The notes beneath the pieces are model-generated. The model was not told the DNA's origin and did not search any database. It worked only from the letters and a program-made list of their open reading frames with translations. A DNA stretch of 37,591 nucleotides from Thermohalobaculum sp039030715 (GTDB lineage Bacteria > Pseudomonadota > Alphaproteobacteria > Rhodobacterales > Rhodobacteraceae), in contig JBCCDU010000042.1 of NCBI GenBank assembly GCA_039030715.1, positions 1 to 37,591 of the forward strand, given 5' to 3'. This document shows positions 23,883 through 32,413 of the stretch, piece by piece (position 1 is the first letter of the stretch; each line of letters begins with the position of its first letter). Position numbers and translations under genes: made by a program.

Positions 23883-24530
23883 ATGCATATTGAAGCCCCG
23901 GATTTCATTGACGACCTCAACGAACACGAAATCGCCCTGCTGGCCCATGCCAAAGCGGGAACCCTCTGCGATCTGACGGATCACGAGAAGGCCGCGGCGG
24001 CTGACCGCTATCTCCGCTCCGAGTGGTTCAAACGCTTCCTGGACCCATTCACCCTGCTCTGGACCTGCCTGCGCGTCGCGATGCTGTGGGTGTTCGACCG
24101 GCTGATCGGCTTTGGCTATCGCCCACTCTGGGCCGTTGGATGGTCGGTGGCATTCATCCTCGCAGGGGCCGTCATCTTCAGCGATGCGCATCGCGACCGC
24201 GCGATGGTGCCGAACAATCCGGTTCTGCTGAAAAGCGAGTGGAGCGCGGCATTGAAGGAGGTGAAGAATGGCGAGACCAAGACACCCTATGGGCTGTTTT
24301 TGGAGAAGGTGCCCGACTGCCAGCCTTTCGATCCGCTGGTCTACTCCATCGACACCTTCGTGCCGCTGGTCAACCTGCATCAGGAGCCGCATTGGATTCC
24401 GCAGGTGGCGGGTAAGGCGGACGCCTGGCCCTGGACGCGGCTCTACCTCTGGCTGCGCATTGCGATGGGCTGGGTGATCACCGCTCTGTTCGCGGCGTCG
24501 CTGACGGGATTGGTGAAGAGGGAGGGTTAG
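23883..24530 (+). CDS. Membrane protein of unknown function
   Basis: The protein has 215 residues. Residues about 20-60 are soluble and charged, with a likely membrane segment near 100-120 and another at the C terminus (about 192-208). Between them lies a conserved-looking motif, FDPLVYSIDTFVPLVNLHQEPHW (about 149-171), that I associate with the C-terminal part of larger ion-channel-like or repeat-bearing membrane proteins. The gene may be a short member of that group. It begins 53 bases after the DUF1638 gene and may be on its own transcript. No function can be given. Confidence 0.7.
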   Translation: MHIEAPDFIDDLNEHEIALLAHAKAGTLCDLTDHEKAAAADRYLRSEWFKRFLDPFTLLWTCLRVAMLWVFDRLIGFGYRPLWAVGWSVAFILAGAVIFSDAHRDRAMVPNNPVLLKSEWSAALKEVKNGETKTPYGLFLEKVPDCQPFDPLVYSIDTFVPLVNLHQEPHWIPQVAGKADAWPWTRLYLWLRIAMGWVITALFAASLTGLVKREG

Positions 24531-24572
24531 GGGCCTCGCGCCGCGTTCTGCGGGGCCGGGCCTTGGGTTTGC

Positions 24573-25328
24573 TCAGTCGTCGTTGGTGATGATGCGCAGT
24601 TTCGGGCGGTCCTTGACGGGGCGGTCGGACTGCTCCTCGGCGCTGCGGCCGCCCTCGATCGCTTTCAGGCGGGCGGGGCCTTCGAAACCGGCCGATTGCT
24701 CGGCGAAGCCGCCCGCGCGCTTGGCGGGGAGGTTCGGGGTTTCGAAGCGGCGTTCCTCGGCCCGGGTCGCTGTCACGGGGCGGATCGTCATTTCCTTGAT
24801 CTCGAAATGCAGGTTGGCCGGGCCGCCGGTGTCCTCGACCGCCTCGATCCGGTGCAGGGCGCCGATGATGCGGTCGGCCTTGCCGAAATCGCTTTTCAGC
24901 GGCAGCAGGATCATCTCCCACACCGCGTTCTCGTCGCCGGTTTCGGTCAGGCGGGCATAGCCGATGCCGGGCTCGGCCAGGGTTTCCTCGACCAGGGCGG
25001 TCATGCTCTCGCGCGCCTTGCCCTTCATGATCGCGCGCACCGACATGCCGCGCAGCTCCATCCCGAAGGCATCGACCAGCGCCGTGCCCGCCAGGCGGAA
25101 GCGGATGTTCCCCTCGCCCAGGCTTTCCAGGATGAAGAGGTGCCGCGCGTCGCAGGCCATCTCGCGCGGATCAACTTCTGCGCGATAGGGCAGCTTGCGG
25201 CCATTGCGCAGCTCGTCCCAGTAGGAGAACAGAGCCCGTGTTTCTGTATGCAACATGTCTTTGTTTCTGCTTAAGCGCGCATTGGCGAAGTCAACACAGA
25301 TCGTGTCATCCCTGAGGTCGTTCGTCAT
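24573..25328 (-). CDS. PAS-domain protein
   Basis: The protein has 251 residues. Residues about 30-165 match the alphaproteobacterial PAS variant (PAS_5 type), recognisable by FSYWDELRNGRKLPYRAEVDP, ESLGEGNIRFRLAGTALVDAFG and the later WEMILLPL. The rest, about 165-251, is low-complexity and charged with no domain. There is no kinase or output domain, so it would act as a sensor or adaptor through protein contacts. It diverges from the guanylate kinase gene across a 174-base gap. Confidence 0.8.
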   Translation of the reverse strand: MTNDLRDDTICVDFANARLSRNKDMLHTETRALFSYWDELRNGRKLPYRAEVDPREMACDARHLFILESLGEGNIRFRLAGTALVDAFGMELRGMSVRAIMKGKARESMTALVEETLAEPGIGYARLTETGDENAVWEMILLPLKSDFGKADRIIGALHRIEAVEDTGGPANLHFEIKEMTIRPVTATRAEERRFETPNLPAKRAGGFAEQSAGFEGPARLKAIEGGRSAEEQSDRPVKDRPKLRIITNDD

Positions 25329-25502
25329 TACTTTTCTCCGTCAGTATCATTTTCGGGCAGGACTTGCCATCTGAGGTTGTATCGCAGAGTGCTGTGCAAA
25401 ACCGGTGCCAGTTTTGCGGTGTCTGCCATCGAACCTGTGGTTGACCTCGGCGGAAAGCTGTCTCAAGAGAGGAAAATTCGGAACGCCGGGAAGGGGAGAC
25501 GC

Positions 25503-26159
25503 ATGCGCGAGACGATGGCCGACCGGCGTGGGATGTTGCTGATATTGTCGTCGCCCTCCGGCGCTGGCAAATCGACTCTGGCACAGCGTCTGCTGCAATC
25601 AGATCCCGCATTCACCCTGTCGGTTTCGGTCACGACGCGTCCGCCACGAAATGGCGAAGTTGAGGGAAAACACTACTATTTTACTGATAAATCTAGCTTT
25701 TCACAGTTGGTTAAGGATCGTGGGCTGCTGGAACACGCCGAGGTTTTCGACCATCACTATGGCACGCCGCGCGCCCCGGTGCTGGAAGCGATCGAGGCTG
25801 GAAAGGACGTTTTGTTCGATGTGGACTGGCAGGGCGCGCAGCAGATCACCGAGTCGGATCTGGGCCAATCTGTGGTTAAGATTTTCATCCTGCCGCCTTC
25901 GATCGCCGAGATAGAAAATCGCCTTCATAAACGTGCGACAGATGCAAAAGAGGTGATCGCGCGCAGGATGGCCAAGGCGAAAGCCGAAATCTCCCACTGG
26001 CCGGAATACGATTATGTCCTGATAAACGACGATCTGGACAGGTGCTATGCCCATATTGAGACAATCGTGGCGGCAGAGCGGCAGCGGCGGATGCGGCAGA
26101 ACTGGATCTCCGACATGGTTAAGGGATTGAATGCGGAATTCGAGGAGCGGTCGACATGA
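25503..26159 (+). CDS. gmk: Guanylate kinase
   Basis: The protein has 218 residues from ATG 25503, with GGGGAG upstream; earlier in-frame starts lack a site. The P-loop SSPSGAGKST (16-25) opens the protein, followed by the GMP-binding SVTTRPPRNGEVEGKHYYF and the lid region KRATDAKEVIARRM. It makes GDP from GMP and ATP in the cytoplasm and is essential. A stretch around 25650-25720 is less GC-rich than its surroundings. The stop overlaps the start of the carbonic anhydrase gene by four bases. Confidence 0.96.
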   Translation: MRETMADRRGMLLILSSPSGAGKSTLAQRLLQSDPAFTLSVSVTTRPPRNGEVEGKHYYFTDKSSFSQLVKDRGLLEHAEVFDHHYGTPRAPVLEAIEAGKDVLFDVDWQGAQQITESDLGQSVVKIFILPPSIAEIENRLHKRATDAKEVIARRMAKAKAEISHWPEYDYVLINDDLDRCYAHIETIVAAERQRRMRQNWISDMVKGLNAEFEERST

Positions 26160-26689
26160 GCCTCTACACACTGGACGGCAAGGCGCCGCAATTGCCGCCG
26201 GGCGATCCGGCGCCGGTCTATGTCGCGCCAGGCGCGCGGGTGATCGGCGATGTGAGGCTGTCCGCAATGGCCACGGTATGGTTCAACGCCGTGTTGCGCG
26301 GGGATAACGAGCCGATCATTCTGGGCGCGGGGTCCAATATTCAGGACAATTGCGTTTGCCATGTCGACCCGGGCTTCCCGCTGACCATCGGCGAAGACGT
26401 CACGGTGGGGCACTCGGCAGTGCTGCATGGCTGTACGATCGGCGATGGCAGCCTGATCGGGATGGGCGCGATGGTGCTGAACGGTGCCGTGATCGGCAAG
26501 GGCTGTCTGATCGGGGCCAAGGCGCTGGTTACCGAGGGCAAGGTGATCCCCGATCACTCCATGGTTCTGGGCGCGCCGGGCAAGGTCGTTCGCACGTTGG
26601 ATGCTGAGGCTGTGGCGCGGCTGCGCTTGTCGGCGGAGAGTTATAAATCCAAGTTGCCGATCTATCGCGATGGGCTGGGCAAGATCTGA
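26156..26689 (+). CDS. Gamma-carbonic anhydrase family protein
   Basis: The protein has 177 residues, a left-handed beta-helix of hexapeptide repeats (IGDV, IGED, IGDG, IGKG). Three His that bind zinc in this family are visible at 69 (CVCHVD), 86 (VGHS) and 91 (LHG), so the metal site looks complete. Family members hydrate CO2, or serve as trimeric scaffolds of unknown activity. It is translationally coupled to gmk. Its stop lies 6 bases from the end of the convergent chpT gene. Confidence 0.9.
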   Translation: MSLYTLDGKAPQLPPGDPAPVYVAPGARVIGDVRLSAMATVWFNAVLRGDNEPIILGAGSNIQDNCVCHVDPGFPLTIGEDVTVGHSAVLHGCTIGDGSLIGMGAMVLNGAVIGKGCLIGAKALVTEGKVIPDHSMVLGAPGKVVRTLDAEAVARLRLSAESYKSKLPIYRDGLGKI

Positions 26690-26695
26690 GCCGCG

Positions 26696-27319
26696 TCAGA
26701 TATAGGTCGCGCTGAGGGAGATGTGCTGCGGCCCCTGTGTCACCGAAAGCTGAGCCGATACCGCGCGCAAGGCCAGACGCAGCAGGGCGAATTCCAGTTT
26801 CGCGGGATCGGTCATCTCGGCCCCGTCCTCCGTCAGCACCTTGTGCAGGCCCTCGGGCAGGGCGACTTTCTCGCCCTTGGCGGCGACCTGGGGCAGGTCC
26901 GCGGCACTCGCGGGCAGCATCAGGCGCAGCTCGCCCCGCAGGCCAAGGACCGAGCGTCCGACCATCAGCATCAGCCCCGCGACCTGCGCCATGGGCCGGG
27001 GAAGGGCGCCGCTGTCAAGGCCGCCGAAGGTCAGCCCGATGCGCTTGGGCACCTCCTGACTGCGGCAGAGGTCGAGAAAGCGCGCGATGTCGATGCCGGG
27101 ATCGTCCGCCATGCTGCGCCCGAAGACCAGGCGATAGAACTGCAGCATCTGCGAGGCGCGTGCCGCGGTGCGGGCGACCATGTCCACATCTTCCATCGAT
27201 TGCTGATCGCCGAATTCCTTCATCAGATCGGCGGTGTTCGAGATTGCGCCGATCGGGCTGGCCAGGTCATGGCAGAGCCGGGTGGCCAGAAGGCTTGCAT
27301 AGCCCATATCAGATGTCAT
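26696..27319 (-). CDS. chpT: Histidine phosphotransferase ChpT
   Basis: The protein has 207 residues from ATG 27319. The phosphorylated His17 lies in ATRLCHDLASPIGAISN, the ChpT form of a DHp domain. A degenerate ATPase-like domain follows. ChpT passes phosphate from the kinase CckA to CtrA and CpdR, controlling cell cycle, motility and gene transfer agents in alphaproteobacteria. It is a strong marker for the class. The gene diverges from the DUF3553 gene. Confidence 0.92.
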   Translation of the reverse strand: MTSDMGYASLLATRLCHDLASPIGAISNTADLMKEFGDQQSMEDVDMVARTAARASQMLQFYRLVFGRSMADDPGIDIARFLDLCRSQEVPKRIGLTFGGLDSGALPRPMAQVAGLMLMVGRSVLGLRGELRLMLPASAADLPQVAAKGEKVALPEGLHKVLTEDGAEMTDPAKLEFALLRLALRAVSAQLSVTQGPQHISLSATYI

Positions 27320-27422
27320 TCTGCATTCCCCTCGTCCGGGCCATCCTGGCACCGGTTACCGGTTTGGGACAGTCCTGAAGATCCACCTAACCTATCTGAC
27401 GAAATCACCCCGAGAGGATCCC

Positions 27423-27602
27423 GTGAGTATTCTGCTGGAACCCGGTACGATCGTACGCAACAAGGACGAACCCGATTGGGGTCTGGGACAGGTCCAATCG
27501 GTCACAGGCGAGCGTGCCACGATCAATTTCGAGCATCTGGGCAAGGTTGTGGTGCTAAGCACTGTCGTCCCACTCGAAATTCTTTCCCACGACGATGATT
27601 GA
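27423..27602 (+). CDS. DUF3553 small protein
   Basis: This 59-residue protein starts at GTG 27423. The pattern EPGTIVRNKDEPDWGLGQVQS...INFEHLGKVVV is that of the DUF3553 domain, a small SH3-like or KOW-like beta barrel found alone or attached to helicases. Its role is not known to me; the WGLGQVQ and NF..GKV features suggest nucleic-acid or protein contact. It lies between the divergent chpT and the ornithine-lipid genes. Confidence 0.82.
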   Translation: MSILLEPGTIVRNKDEPDWGLGQVQSVTGERATINFEHLGKVVVLSTVVPLEILSHDDD

Positions 27603-27676
27603 CCTCAGAGCGTAAATGATTTCTTAACGGCGGTCTAATCGCAAACGTGACCTTGCCCGATCCGGGGGTTGGTTGC

Positions 27677-27769
27677 GTGCTCCGCGCGATCTCCTTACTG
27701 TTCAAATGGCTCGAGGGGGATAAATTGACCGAGCAGACCCGGAAGTTCAGCGACAAGGATCGCGATTGA
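27677..27769 (+). CDS. Possible 30-residue peptide coupled to olsB
   Basis: A short frame runs from GTG 27677 to TGA 27767-27769, and the stop shares a base with the olsB start. A GGGGG lies about 8 bases upstream. The N-terminal half (MLRAISLLFKWLEGDK) would form an amphipathic helix suited to lie on a membrane; the rest is charged. It could be a true micropeptide or a coupling leader, or chance. Only the position and the shape of the helix support it. Confidence 0.3.
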   Translation: MLRAISLLFKWLEGDKLTEQTRKFSDKDRD

Positions 27770-28572
27770 TGCGGATCGATGCCGGCCGGTTCACAGTGCG
27801 CCTTGCGGATTGCGACGAGGATATTCTCGCCGCGCAGCGCCTGCGGTACCGCATCTTTGTCGAGGAAATGGGCGCGACGCCCTCCGAGGAAAACCGGACC
27901 ACGCGGCGTGAGACCGACAATTTCGACCCTTATTTCGAACATCTGCTGCTGATCGACAACGAGGCCGAGCGCGATGAGATCGAGCGTGGCGTCGTCGGCG
28001 TCTATCGCCTTATGCGGGCCGAGAACGCGCGCAAGGGGATCGGCTTTTACGGGCAGTCGGAATACGATCTCGACAGGCTCCTGCGGTCCGAGCGGCGTGT
28101 TGTGGAACTTGGACGCTCCTGCGTGGACGAACAATACCGCGGCGGGGCGGGCATGCACCTGCTCTGGACCGGGCTGGGCGACTATGTGACTGGCAACGAC
28201 ATCTCGGTGATGTTCGGTGTGGCCAGCTTCCATGGGAACGACCCGCAGGCGATTAGCCAAGCGCTGAGCTACCTCCACTATAACCATCTCGCGCCTGAGG
28301 ATCTGCGCGTGCGCGCGCTGGATGCGCATTTCACCGCGATGGATATTCTGCCCGTAGACCAGGTCAACCGCGTGGAGGCGATGCGCCAGATCCCCGCGCT
28401 GATCAAGGCCTATCTGCGCCTGGGCGGCTTCGTCGGCGAGGGGGCCTTCATTGACCACGACTTCAACACCGTCGATGTCTGCCTGCTGATGGACACGACG
28501 CGCATGGTCGAGCGCTATCGCAGCTTCTACTCGCGCAAGCGCGGTGGCGCGGTCGAGCGCATTCTGGGCTGA
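27769..28572 (+). CDS. olsB: L-ornithine N-alpha-acyltransferase (OlsB)
   Basis: The protein has 267 residues from ATG 27769 with AAGGA 9 bases upstream. It is a GNAT-type acyltransferase like autoinducer synthases, seen in AAQRLRYRIFVEEMGA near the N terminus and VVELGRSCVDEQYRGG in the middle. OlsB moves a 3-hydroxyacyl group from acyl carrier protein to the alpha-amino group of ornithine, giving lyso-ornithine lipid. Roseobacters also make glutamine and sulfur amino-lipids with related enzymes, so the amino acid acceptor is not certain. olsA follows after 3 bases. Confidence 0.9.
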   Translation: MRIDAGRFTVRLADCDEDILAAQRLRYRIFVEEMGATPSEENRTTRRETDNFDPYFEHLLLIDNEAERDEIERGVVGVYRLMRAENARKGIGFYGQSEYDLDRLLRSERRVVELGRSCVDEQYRGGAGMHLLWTGLGDYVTGNDISVMFGVASFHGNDPQAISQALSYLHYNHLAPEDLRVRALDAHFTAMDILPVDQVNRVEAMRQIPALIKAYLRLGGFVGEGAFIDHDFNTVDVCLLMDTTRMVERYRSFYSRKRGGAVERILG

Positions 28573-28575
28573 TCG

Positions 28576-29406
28576 ATGACCTGGAACGAAGCCGACCCGG
28601 TGGACCTGCCGTCGCCGCCCTTGGCCAATCGGCTGATCGGCTTCGCGCGCATGGTTCTGGTGATCCTGGTGACGCTGATCATGCTGGTGCCCTTTCTGCT
28701 CGGCCGTGTTCTACGCAAGATGGGCGACCGCTGGCTGCGGCTGGACGTGCTGGCGGATCGGATCTGGGCCCGCATCGGCGTCTGGCTGCTGGGCCTGAAG
28801 CTGGAGGTTCGGGGGCGGCCCATCGAGTCCGGCGCCCTGGTTGCCAACCATTCCTCGTGGTCCGACATCCCGGTTCTACGTGCGGTGCGTTGGATCTACT
28901 TCGTATCCAAGGCCGATGTGGCGCGATGGCCCGGCGTGGGGTTTCTGGCAAGTGCGGCAGGCACGATCTTCATCGAGCGCCGCCGGGTCGAGGCGAAACG
29001 GCAGGAGGAGATTCTGCGCCAGCGCATCGCGGCCAACCAGCTTCTCTGCTTCTTCCCCGAGGGGACATCGACCGACGGTCTGCGGGTGTTGCCATTCAAG
29101 AGCTCGCTCTTCTCGGTGTTCTTCGGGCCGGATGTCGACCCGGCGATCTGGGTGCAGCCGGTCTCGATCCGCTACCTGACAGCTCCCGGCTCCGCCCTTC
29201 CGGAGAGCTTCTTTGGCTGGTGGGGCACGATGCCGTTCGGTGGACATATGCGCACGGTGATGCAGTTCTCGTTTGGCTCCCGGGTGGTTGTGACGTTTCA
29301 CGAACCGGTGCATCCGAGCGACTTCAGCGACCGCAAGGCGCTCTCGGATCACAGCCAGGCCGCGGTTGCCGAGGGGCACGCCGCGGCGGCTTCCTCTGGC
29401 GGTTGA
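28576..29406 (+). CDS. olsA: Lyso-ornithine lipid O-acyltransferase (OlsA)
   Basis: The protein has 276 residues. An N-terminal membrane helix (about 24-43) precedes the PlsC domain with NHSSWSD (His92, Asp97) and FPEGTSTDG (160-168). OlsA adds the second acyl chain to the 3-hydroxy group of lyso-ornithine lipid. The pair olsB-olsA is enough to make ornithine lipids, phosphorus-free membrane lipids used when phosphate is low. The next gene, encoding a sulfotransferase-like protein, starts 47 bases later and may belong to the same transcript. Confidence 0.88.
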   Translation: MTWNEADPVDLPSPPLANRLIGFARMVLVILVTLIMLVPFLLGRVLRKMGDRWLRLDVLADRIWARIGVWLLGLKLEVRGRPIESGALVANHSSWSDIPVLRAVRWIYFVSKADVARWPGVGFLASAAGTIFIERRRVEAKRQEEILRQRIAANQLLCFFPEGTSTDGLRVLPFKSSLFSVFFGPDVDPAIWVQPVSIRYLTAPGSALPESFFGWWGTMPFGGHMRTVMQFSFGSRVVVTFHEPVHPSDFSDRKALSDHSQAAVAEGHAAAASSGG

Positions 29407-29453
29407 ACTGCCGTAAGGTCCGACGCGGTGTGAGCAGATTTCAGGGGTGACGG

Positions 29454-30791
29454 GTGGATCTCTCTCGACTGATATTCAATGGGCTTTGCGCACTTCTGAT
29501 CGCGGCGGCAATCTTTGCCGCCGGGTTCTATTCCGGGCTGACGCGCAACTGGGTCTATCAGACCATGCGTCAGATCAAGGATGACGTGACCCTGGTCCTG
29601 GCCAGCCGCGAGCCCGCAGTCAAAAACTTCCTGCAACCCAACCGGGGGCAGGGCGCGGGCGTGACAGTGAACGATCGGACGGACGATGCGCTGATCATGC
29701 TGTCAGGGTTCTTCGAAGGCGGCAACGAGATCCGGCTGATCGAGCGGGATGGTACCCTGGTCGCCCGGTGGCCGCTTGAATACGACGCCCTGTTCCCGGA
29801 GCCGGATTTCCTGCAGGACCCGCCACGCGGCAATCTGGCGATCGATCTGCACGGTGCGCTGATGGAGCCGGATGGCGCCACGGTCTTCAATTTCGAATAT
29901 GGCGGCACCGCCAAGCTGGATCGTTGCGGCGGTGTCGAATGGACCCTGCGCCACCCGACCCATCACTCGATCGAGCGGGCCGAGGATGGCGGCTATTGGA
30001 TCGCGGGGCGGATCGAGCATCGCGAGAACAACGGGGCCTTTCCTCCCTTCACCTCGCCCAGTTCCGTCGGCGGGTATGGCGAGGACTTGATCCTGCGCGT
30101 CTCGGATACCGGCGAGATTGTCGAGGAAGTCTCGGTCCCACGTATCCTGCTGGATGGCGGATTGGAGGCGGTGCTGACCGCCACCGGCCACAGTTTCTGG
30201 CCCAACAAATCCGCGCGCCCGGCGGAGATCGTGCATCTGAACAAGATCACCGAGCTTCCCCGCGCGCTTGCCCCCGCCTTCCCGATGTTCGAAGCTGGCG
30301 ATCTGGCTCTGTCGCTGCGGATGTTCAACATGATCGCCGTGGTCGATCCGGACAGCTGGGCCGTGAAGTGGCACCAGACCGGTCCGTGGATCCGTCAGCA
30401 CGATCCTGAATTTCTGCCCGATGGCCGGATGGCGATTTTCAATAACAACGCCTACCGCATCAAGCAGAGCCGGAACCGCGTCAACCTGGATCAGCCGTTC
30501 TCGACCAATATCGTGCTGATCGACCCGGCCAGCCGACGGACCGAAATCGCCTATGGCAGCCGCGAGGGACAGGAGATGCTGAGCCATGTGCGCGGTAAGC
30601 ACGACCCGGTGCCAGGCGGTGGCTTCATCATCACCGAATTCGACGCCGGACGCGCGGTGCAGGTTGATCGCGAAGGGCGCGTTGTCTGGGAATATGTCAA
30701 CGAATACGATGCCGAGAACGTGGCCGAGATCACCGAAGCGCGGATCTATCCCCGCGCCTATTTTTCGGTATCGGACTGGTCCTGCAACTGA
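29454..30791 (+). CDS. Membrane-anchored arylsulfotransferase-family protein
   Basis: The protein has 445 residues from GTG 29454 with GGGGTGA upstream. A single N-terminal membrane helix (about 6-27) is followed by a periplasmic beta-propeller of the arylsulfotransferase type. Recognisable parts are LRHPTHHSIERAEDGGYWI, HDPEFLPDGRMAIFNN and the late HDPVPGGGFIITEFDAGRAVQV. Characterised members move sulfate between phenolic compounds through a covalent His intermediate; His168/169 (HPTHH) is a candidate. Many members in this group have no known reaction. Its place after olsBA hints at a link with amino-lipid modification, which is inference. Confidence 0.78.
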   Translation: MDLSRLIFNGLCALLIAAAIFAAGFYSGLTRNWVYQTMRQIKDDVTLVLASREPAVKNFLQPNRGQGAGVTVNDRTDDALIMLSGFFEGGNEIRLIERDGTLVARWPLEYDALFPEPDFLQDPPRGNLAIDLHGALMEPDGATVFNFEYGGTAKLDRCGGVEWTLRHPTHHSIERAEDGGYWIAGRIEHRENNGAFPPFTSPSSVGGYGEDLILRVSDTGEIVEEVSVPRILLDGGLEAVLTATGHSFWPNKSARPAEIVHLNKITELPRALAPAFPMFEAGDLALSLRMFNMIAVVDPDSWAVKWHQTGPWIRQHDPEFLPDGRMAIFNNNAYRIKQSRNRVNLDQPFSTNIVLIDPASRRTEIAYGSREGQEMLSHVRGKHDPVPGGGFIITEFDAGRAVQVDREGRVVWEYVNEYDAENVAEITEARIYPRAYFSVSDWSCN

Positions 30792-30861
30792 TATCCGGCC
30801 CGCTTGCCAAGGGCCTGGGCATTGGCGATAGTCAGGCCATCGAGCAGAAAGACAGGATCCC

Positions 30862-32295
30862 ATGGACCAACCCGATCCGCCGCAACACGGCCTGCGCCTG
30901 TCGAGCCGCGCGCCGACGATCAGCCTCGATGTCTCCCCGGATGCGGCGATCCGCACGCCCGACGCGCTGAGCGCCTGGATCCGCGAAAACCGGATCGAGG
31001 AGGTGGAGTGCGTCTGTTCGGATTTCGCGGGGATCGGGCGGGGCAAGGTAATGCCCGCGGCGAAATTCTGCAGCTTCACGCCGACCTTTCTGCCGACCTC
31101 GCTGTTCTTTCTGACGATCACCGGGGGCTATCCGGATCTGGAGAATTTCACGGCCTATGACACCGATGCGGATCTGATGTTGCGCCCGGATCTGGCGACC
31201 GCGCGGGCGGTACCGTGGGCCAACGACCGGTCGGTTCAGGTGATCCACGATGTTTGCGACCGCGAGGGCGATCTGATCGAATTCGCCCCCCGCTCGGTCC
31301 TGCGCCGTGTGCTGGATCGCTATGCGGCGAAGGGCTGGCATCCGGTCGTCGCGCCAGAGCTGGAATTCTACCTGACCAAGCCGAATACCGACCCGGATTA
31401 TCCGCTGGAGCCGCCGCTCGGCCGCTCCGGACGGGCAGCGGCGAAGGCGCAGGCCTACTCCATCGCCGCGGTCGATGAATACGACACGGTGATCGAGCAT
31501 ATCTATGATTACGCCGATGCGCTGGGGCTGGAGATCGATACGATCATCCAGGAAAGCGGGGCGGCGCAGTTGGAGATCAATCTGAAACATGGCGATCCGC
31601 TGGATCTGGCCGATCAGGTGTTCCTGTTCAAGCGCCTGATCCGGGAATCGGCGATGCGTTGCGGCTGTTATGCGACCTTCATGGCCAAACCGATGGAGGA
31701 TCAGCCGGGCTCGGCCATGCATATCCATCAGTCGGTGATCGACCGCGAGACGGGCGAGAACATATTCTCGAACGCCGATGGGACTGCGTCAGAGGCGTTT
31801 TTTCACTTCATCGGGGGGCAGCAGGCCTATTTCAGCGCGGCCTGCTGTCTGGCGGCGCCCTATGTGAATTCGTATCGCAGGTTGGTGCCGGATCTGACGG
31901 CGCCGATCAACCTGGATTGGGGGCATGACAACCGAACCACCGGGCTGCGCGCGCCGGTGGCGCCTGCACCGGCGCGCCGGGTCGAGAACCGGGTGGTCGG
32001 CGCCGATGCCAACCCCTATCTTGCCATCGCGGCGACGCTGGCTTGCGGCTATCTGGGCCTGGTCGAAGGATCGGCCGCACGCGAGGAAGTGACCACCGAC
32101 AGCTATGACCGGCCGCGCGGATTGCCGCATGGACTGCTGGACGCAGTGGCGGCTTTTCGCGATGCAGAGAAATTGCAGGAAGTTCTGGGTGGCGGTTTCT
32201 CGGCCCTTTATGCCGCAGTGAAGGAGCATGAATATCAGGAGTTCATGCAGGTGATCAGCCCATGGGAACGCGAGCATCTGTTGCTGAATGTCTGA
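30862..32295 (+). CDS. Glutamine-synthetase-like ligase (gamma-glutamylpolyamine synthetase type), second copy
   Basis: The protein has 477 residues from ATG 30862. After a 30-residue variable N terminus come the glutamine-synthetase parts: APELEFYL with Glu166 and Glu168, ESGAAQLEIN, MHIHQSV with the glutamate-site His, and GHDNRTTGLR and ENRVVGADANPYLA. It is only distantly like the copy at 14053. Relatives attach glutamate to amines. It starts an operon-like row with a fumarate-reductase-like complex and a fumarase-like hydratase, which is an unusual neighbourhood for this family. Confidence 0.85.
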   Translation: MDQPDPPQHGLRLSSRAPTISLDVSPDAAIRTPDALSAWIRENRIEEVECVCSDFAGIGRGKVMPAAKFCSFTPTFLPTSLFFLTITGGYPDLENFTAYDTDADLMLRPDLATARAVPWANDRSVQVIHDVCDREGDLIEFAPRSVLRRVLDRYAAKGWHPVVAPELEFYLTKPNTDPDYPLEPPLGRSGRAAAKAQAYSIAAVDEYDTVIEHIYDYADALGLEIDTIIQESGAAQLEINLKHGDPLDLADQVFLFKRLIRESAMRCGCYATFMAKPMEDQPGSAMHIHQSVIDRETGENIFSNADGTASEAFFHFIGGQQAYFSAACCLAAPYVNSYRRLVPDLTAPINLDWGHDNRTTGLRAPVAPAPARRVENRVVGADANPYLAIAATLACGYLGLVEGSAAREEVTTDSYDRPRGLPHGLLDAVAAFRDAEKLQEVLGGGFSALYAAVKEHEYQEFMQVISPWEREHLLLNV

Positions 32296-32388
32296 GGCTT
32301 GCGGCCGGCTGGGCTCCAAACATCGCTGCGCTCGTTTGCCCGCCCACCCGGCCGCACCTGGCAGGTCTGCGGCTGGCCTTTGCAAGCC
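32296..32388. promoter_or_regulatory. Nested inverted repeats between the ligase and the dehydrogenase operon
   Basis: GGCTTGC (32296-32302) pairs with GCAAGCC (32382-32388), and inside it GCGGCCGG (32301-32308) pairs with CCGGCCGC (32348-32355). The arms share two bases, so the pairings partly compete. The stretch fills the 118-base gap after the ligase gene. It may end or attenuate transcription, though there is no U-run. Confidence 0.4.
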
Positions 32389-32413
32389 ATGGCATCCGGT
32401 CTAGGTTCAACGC

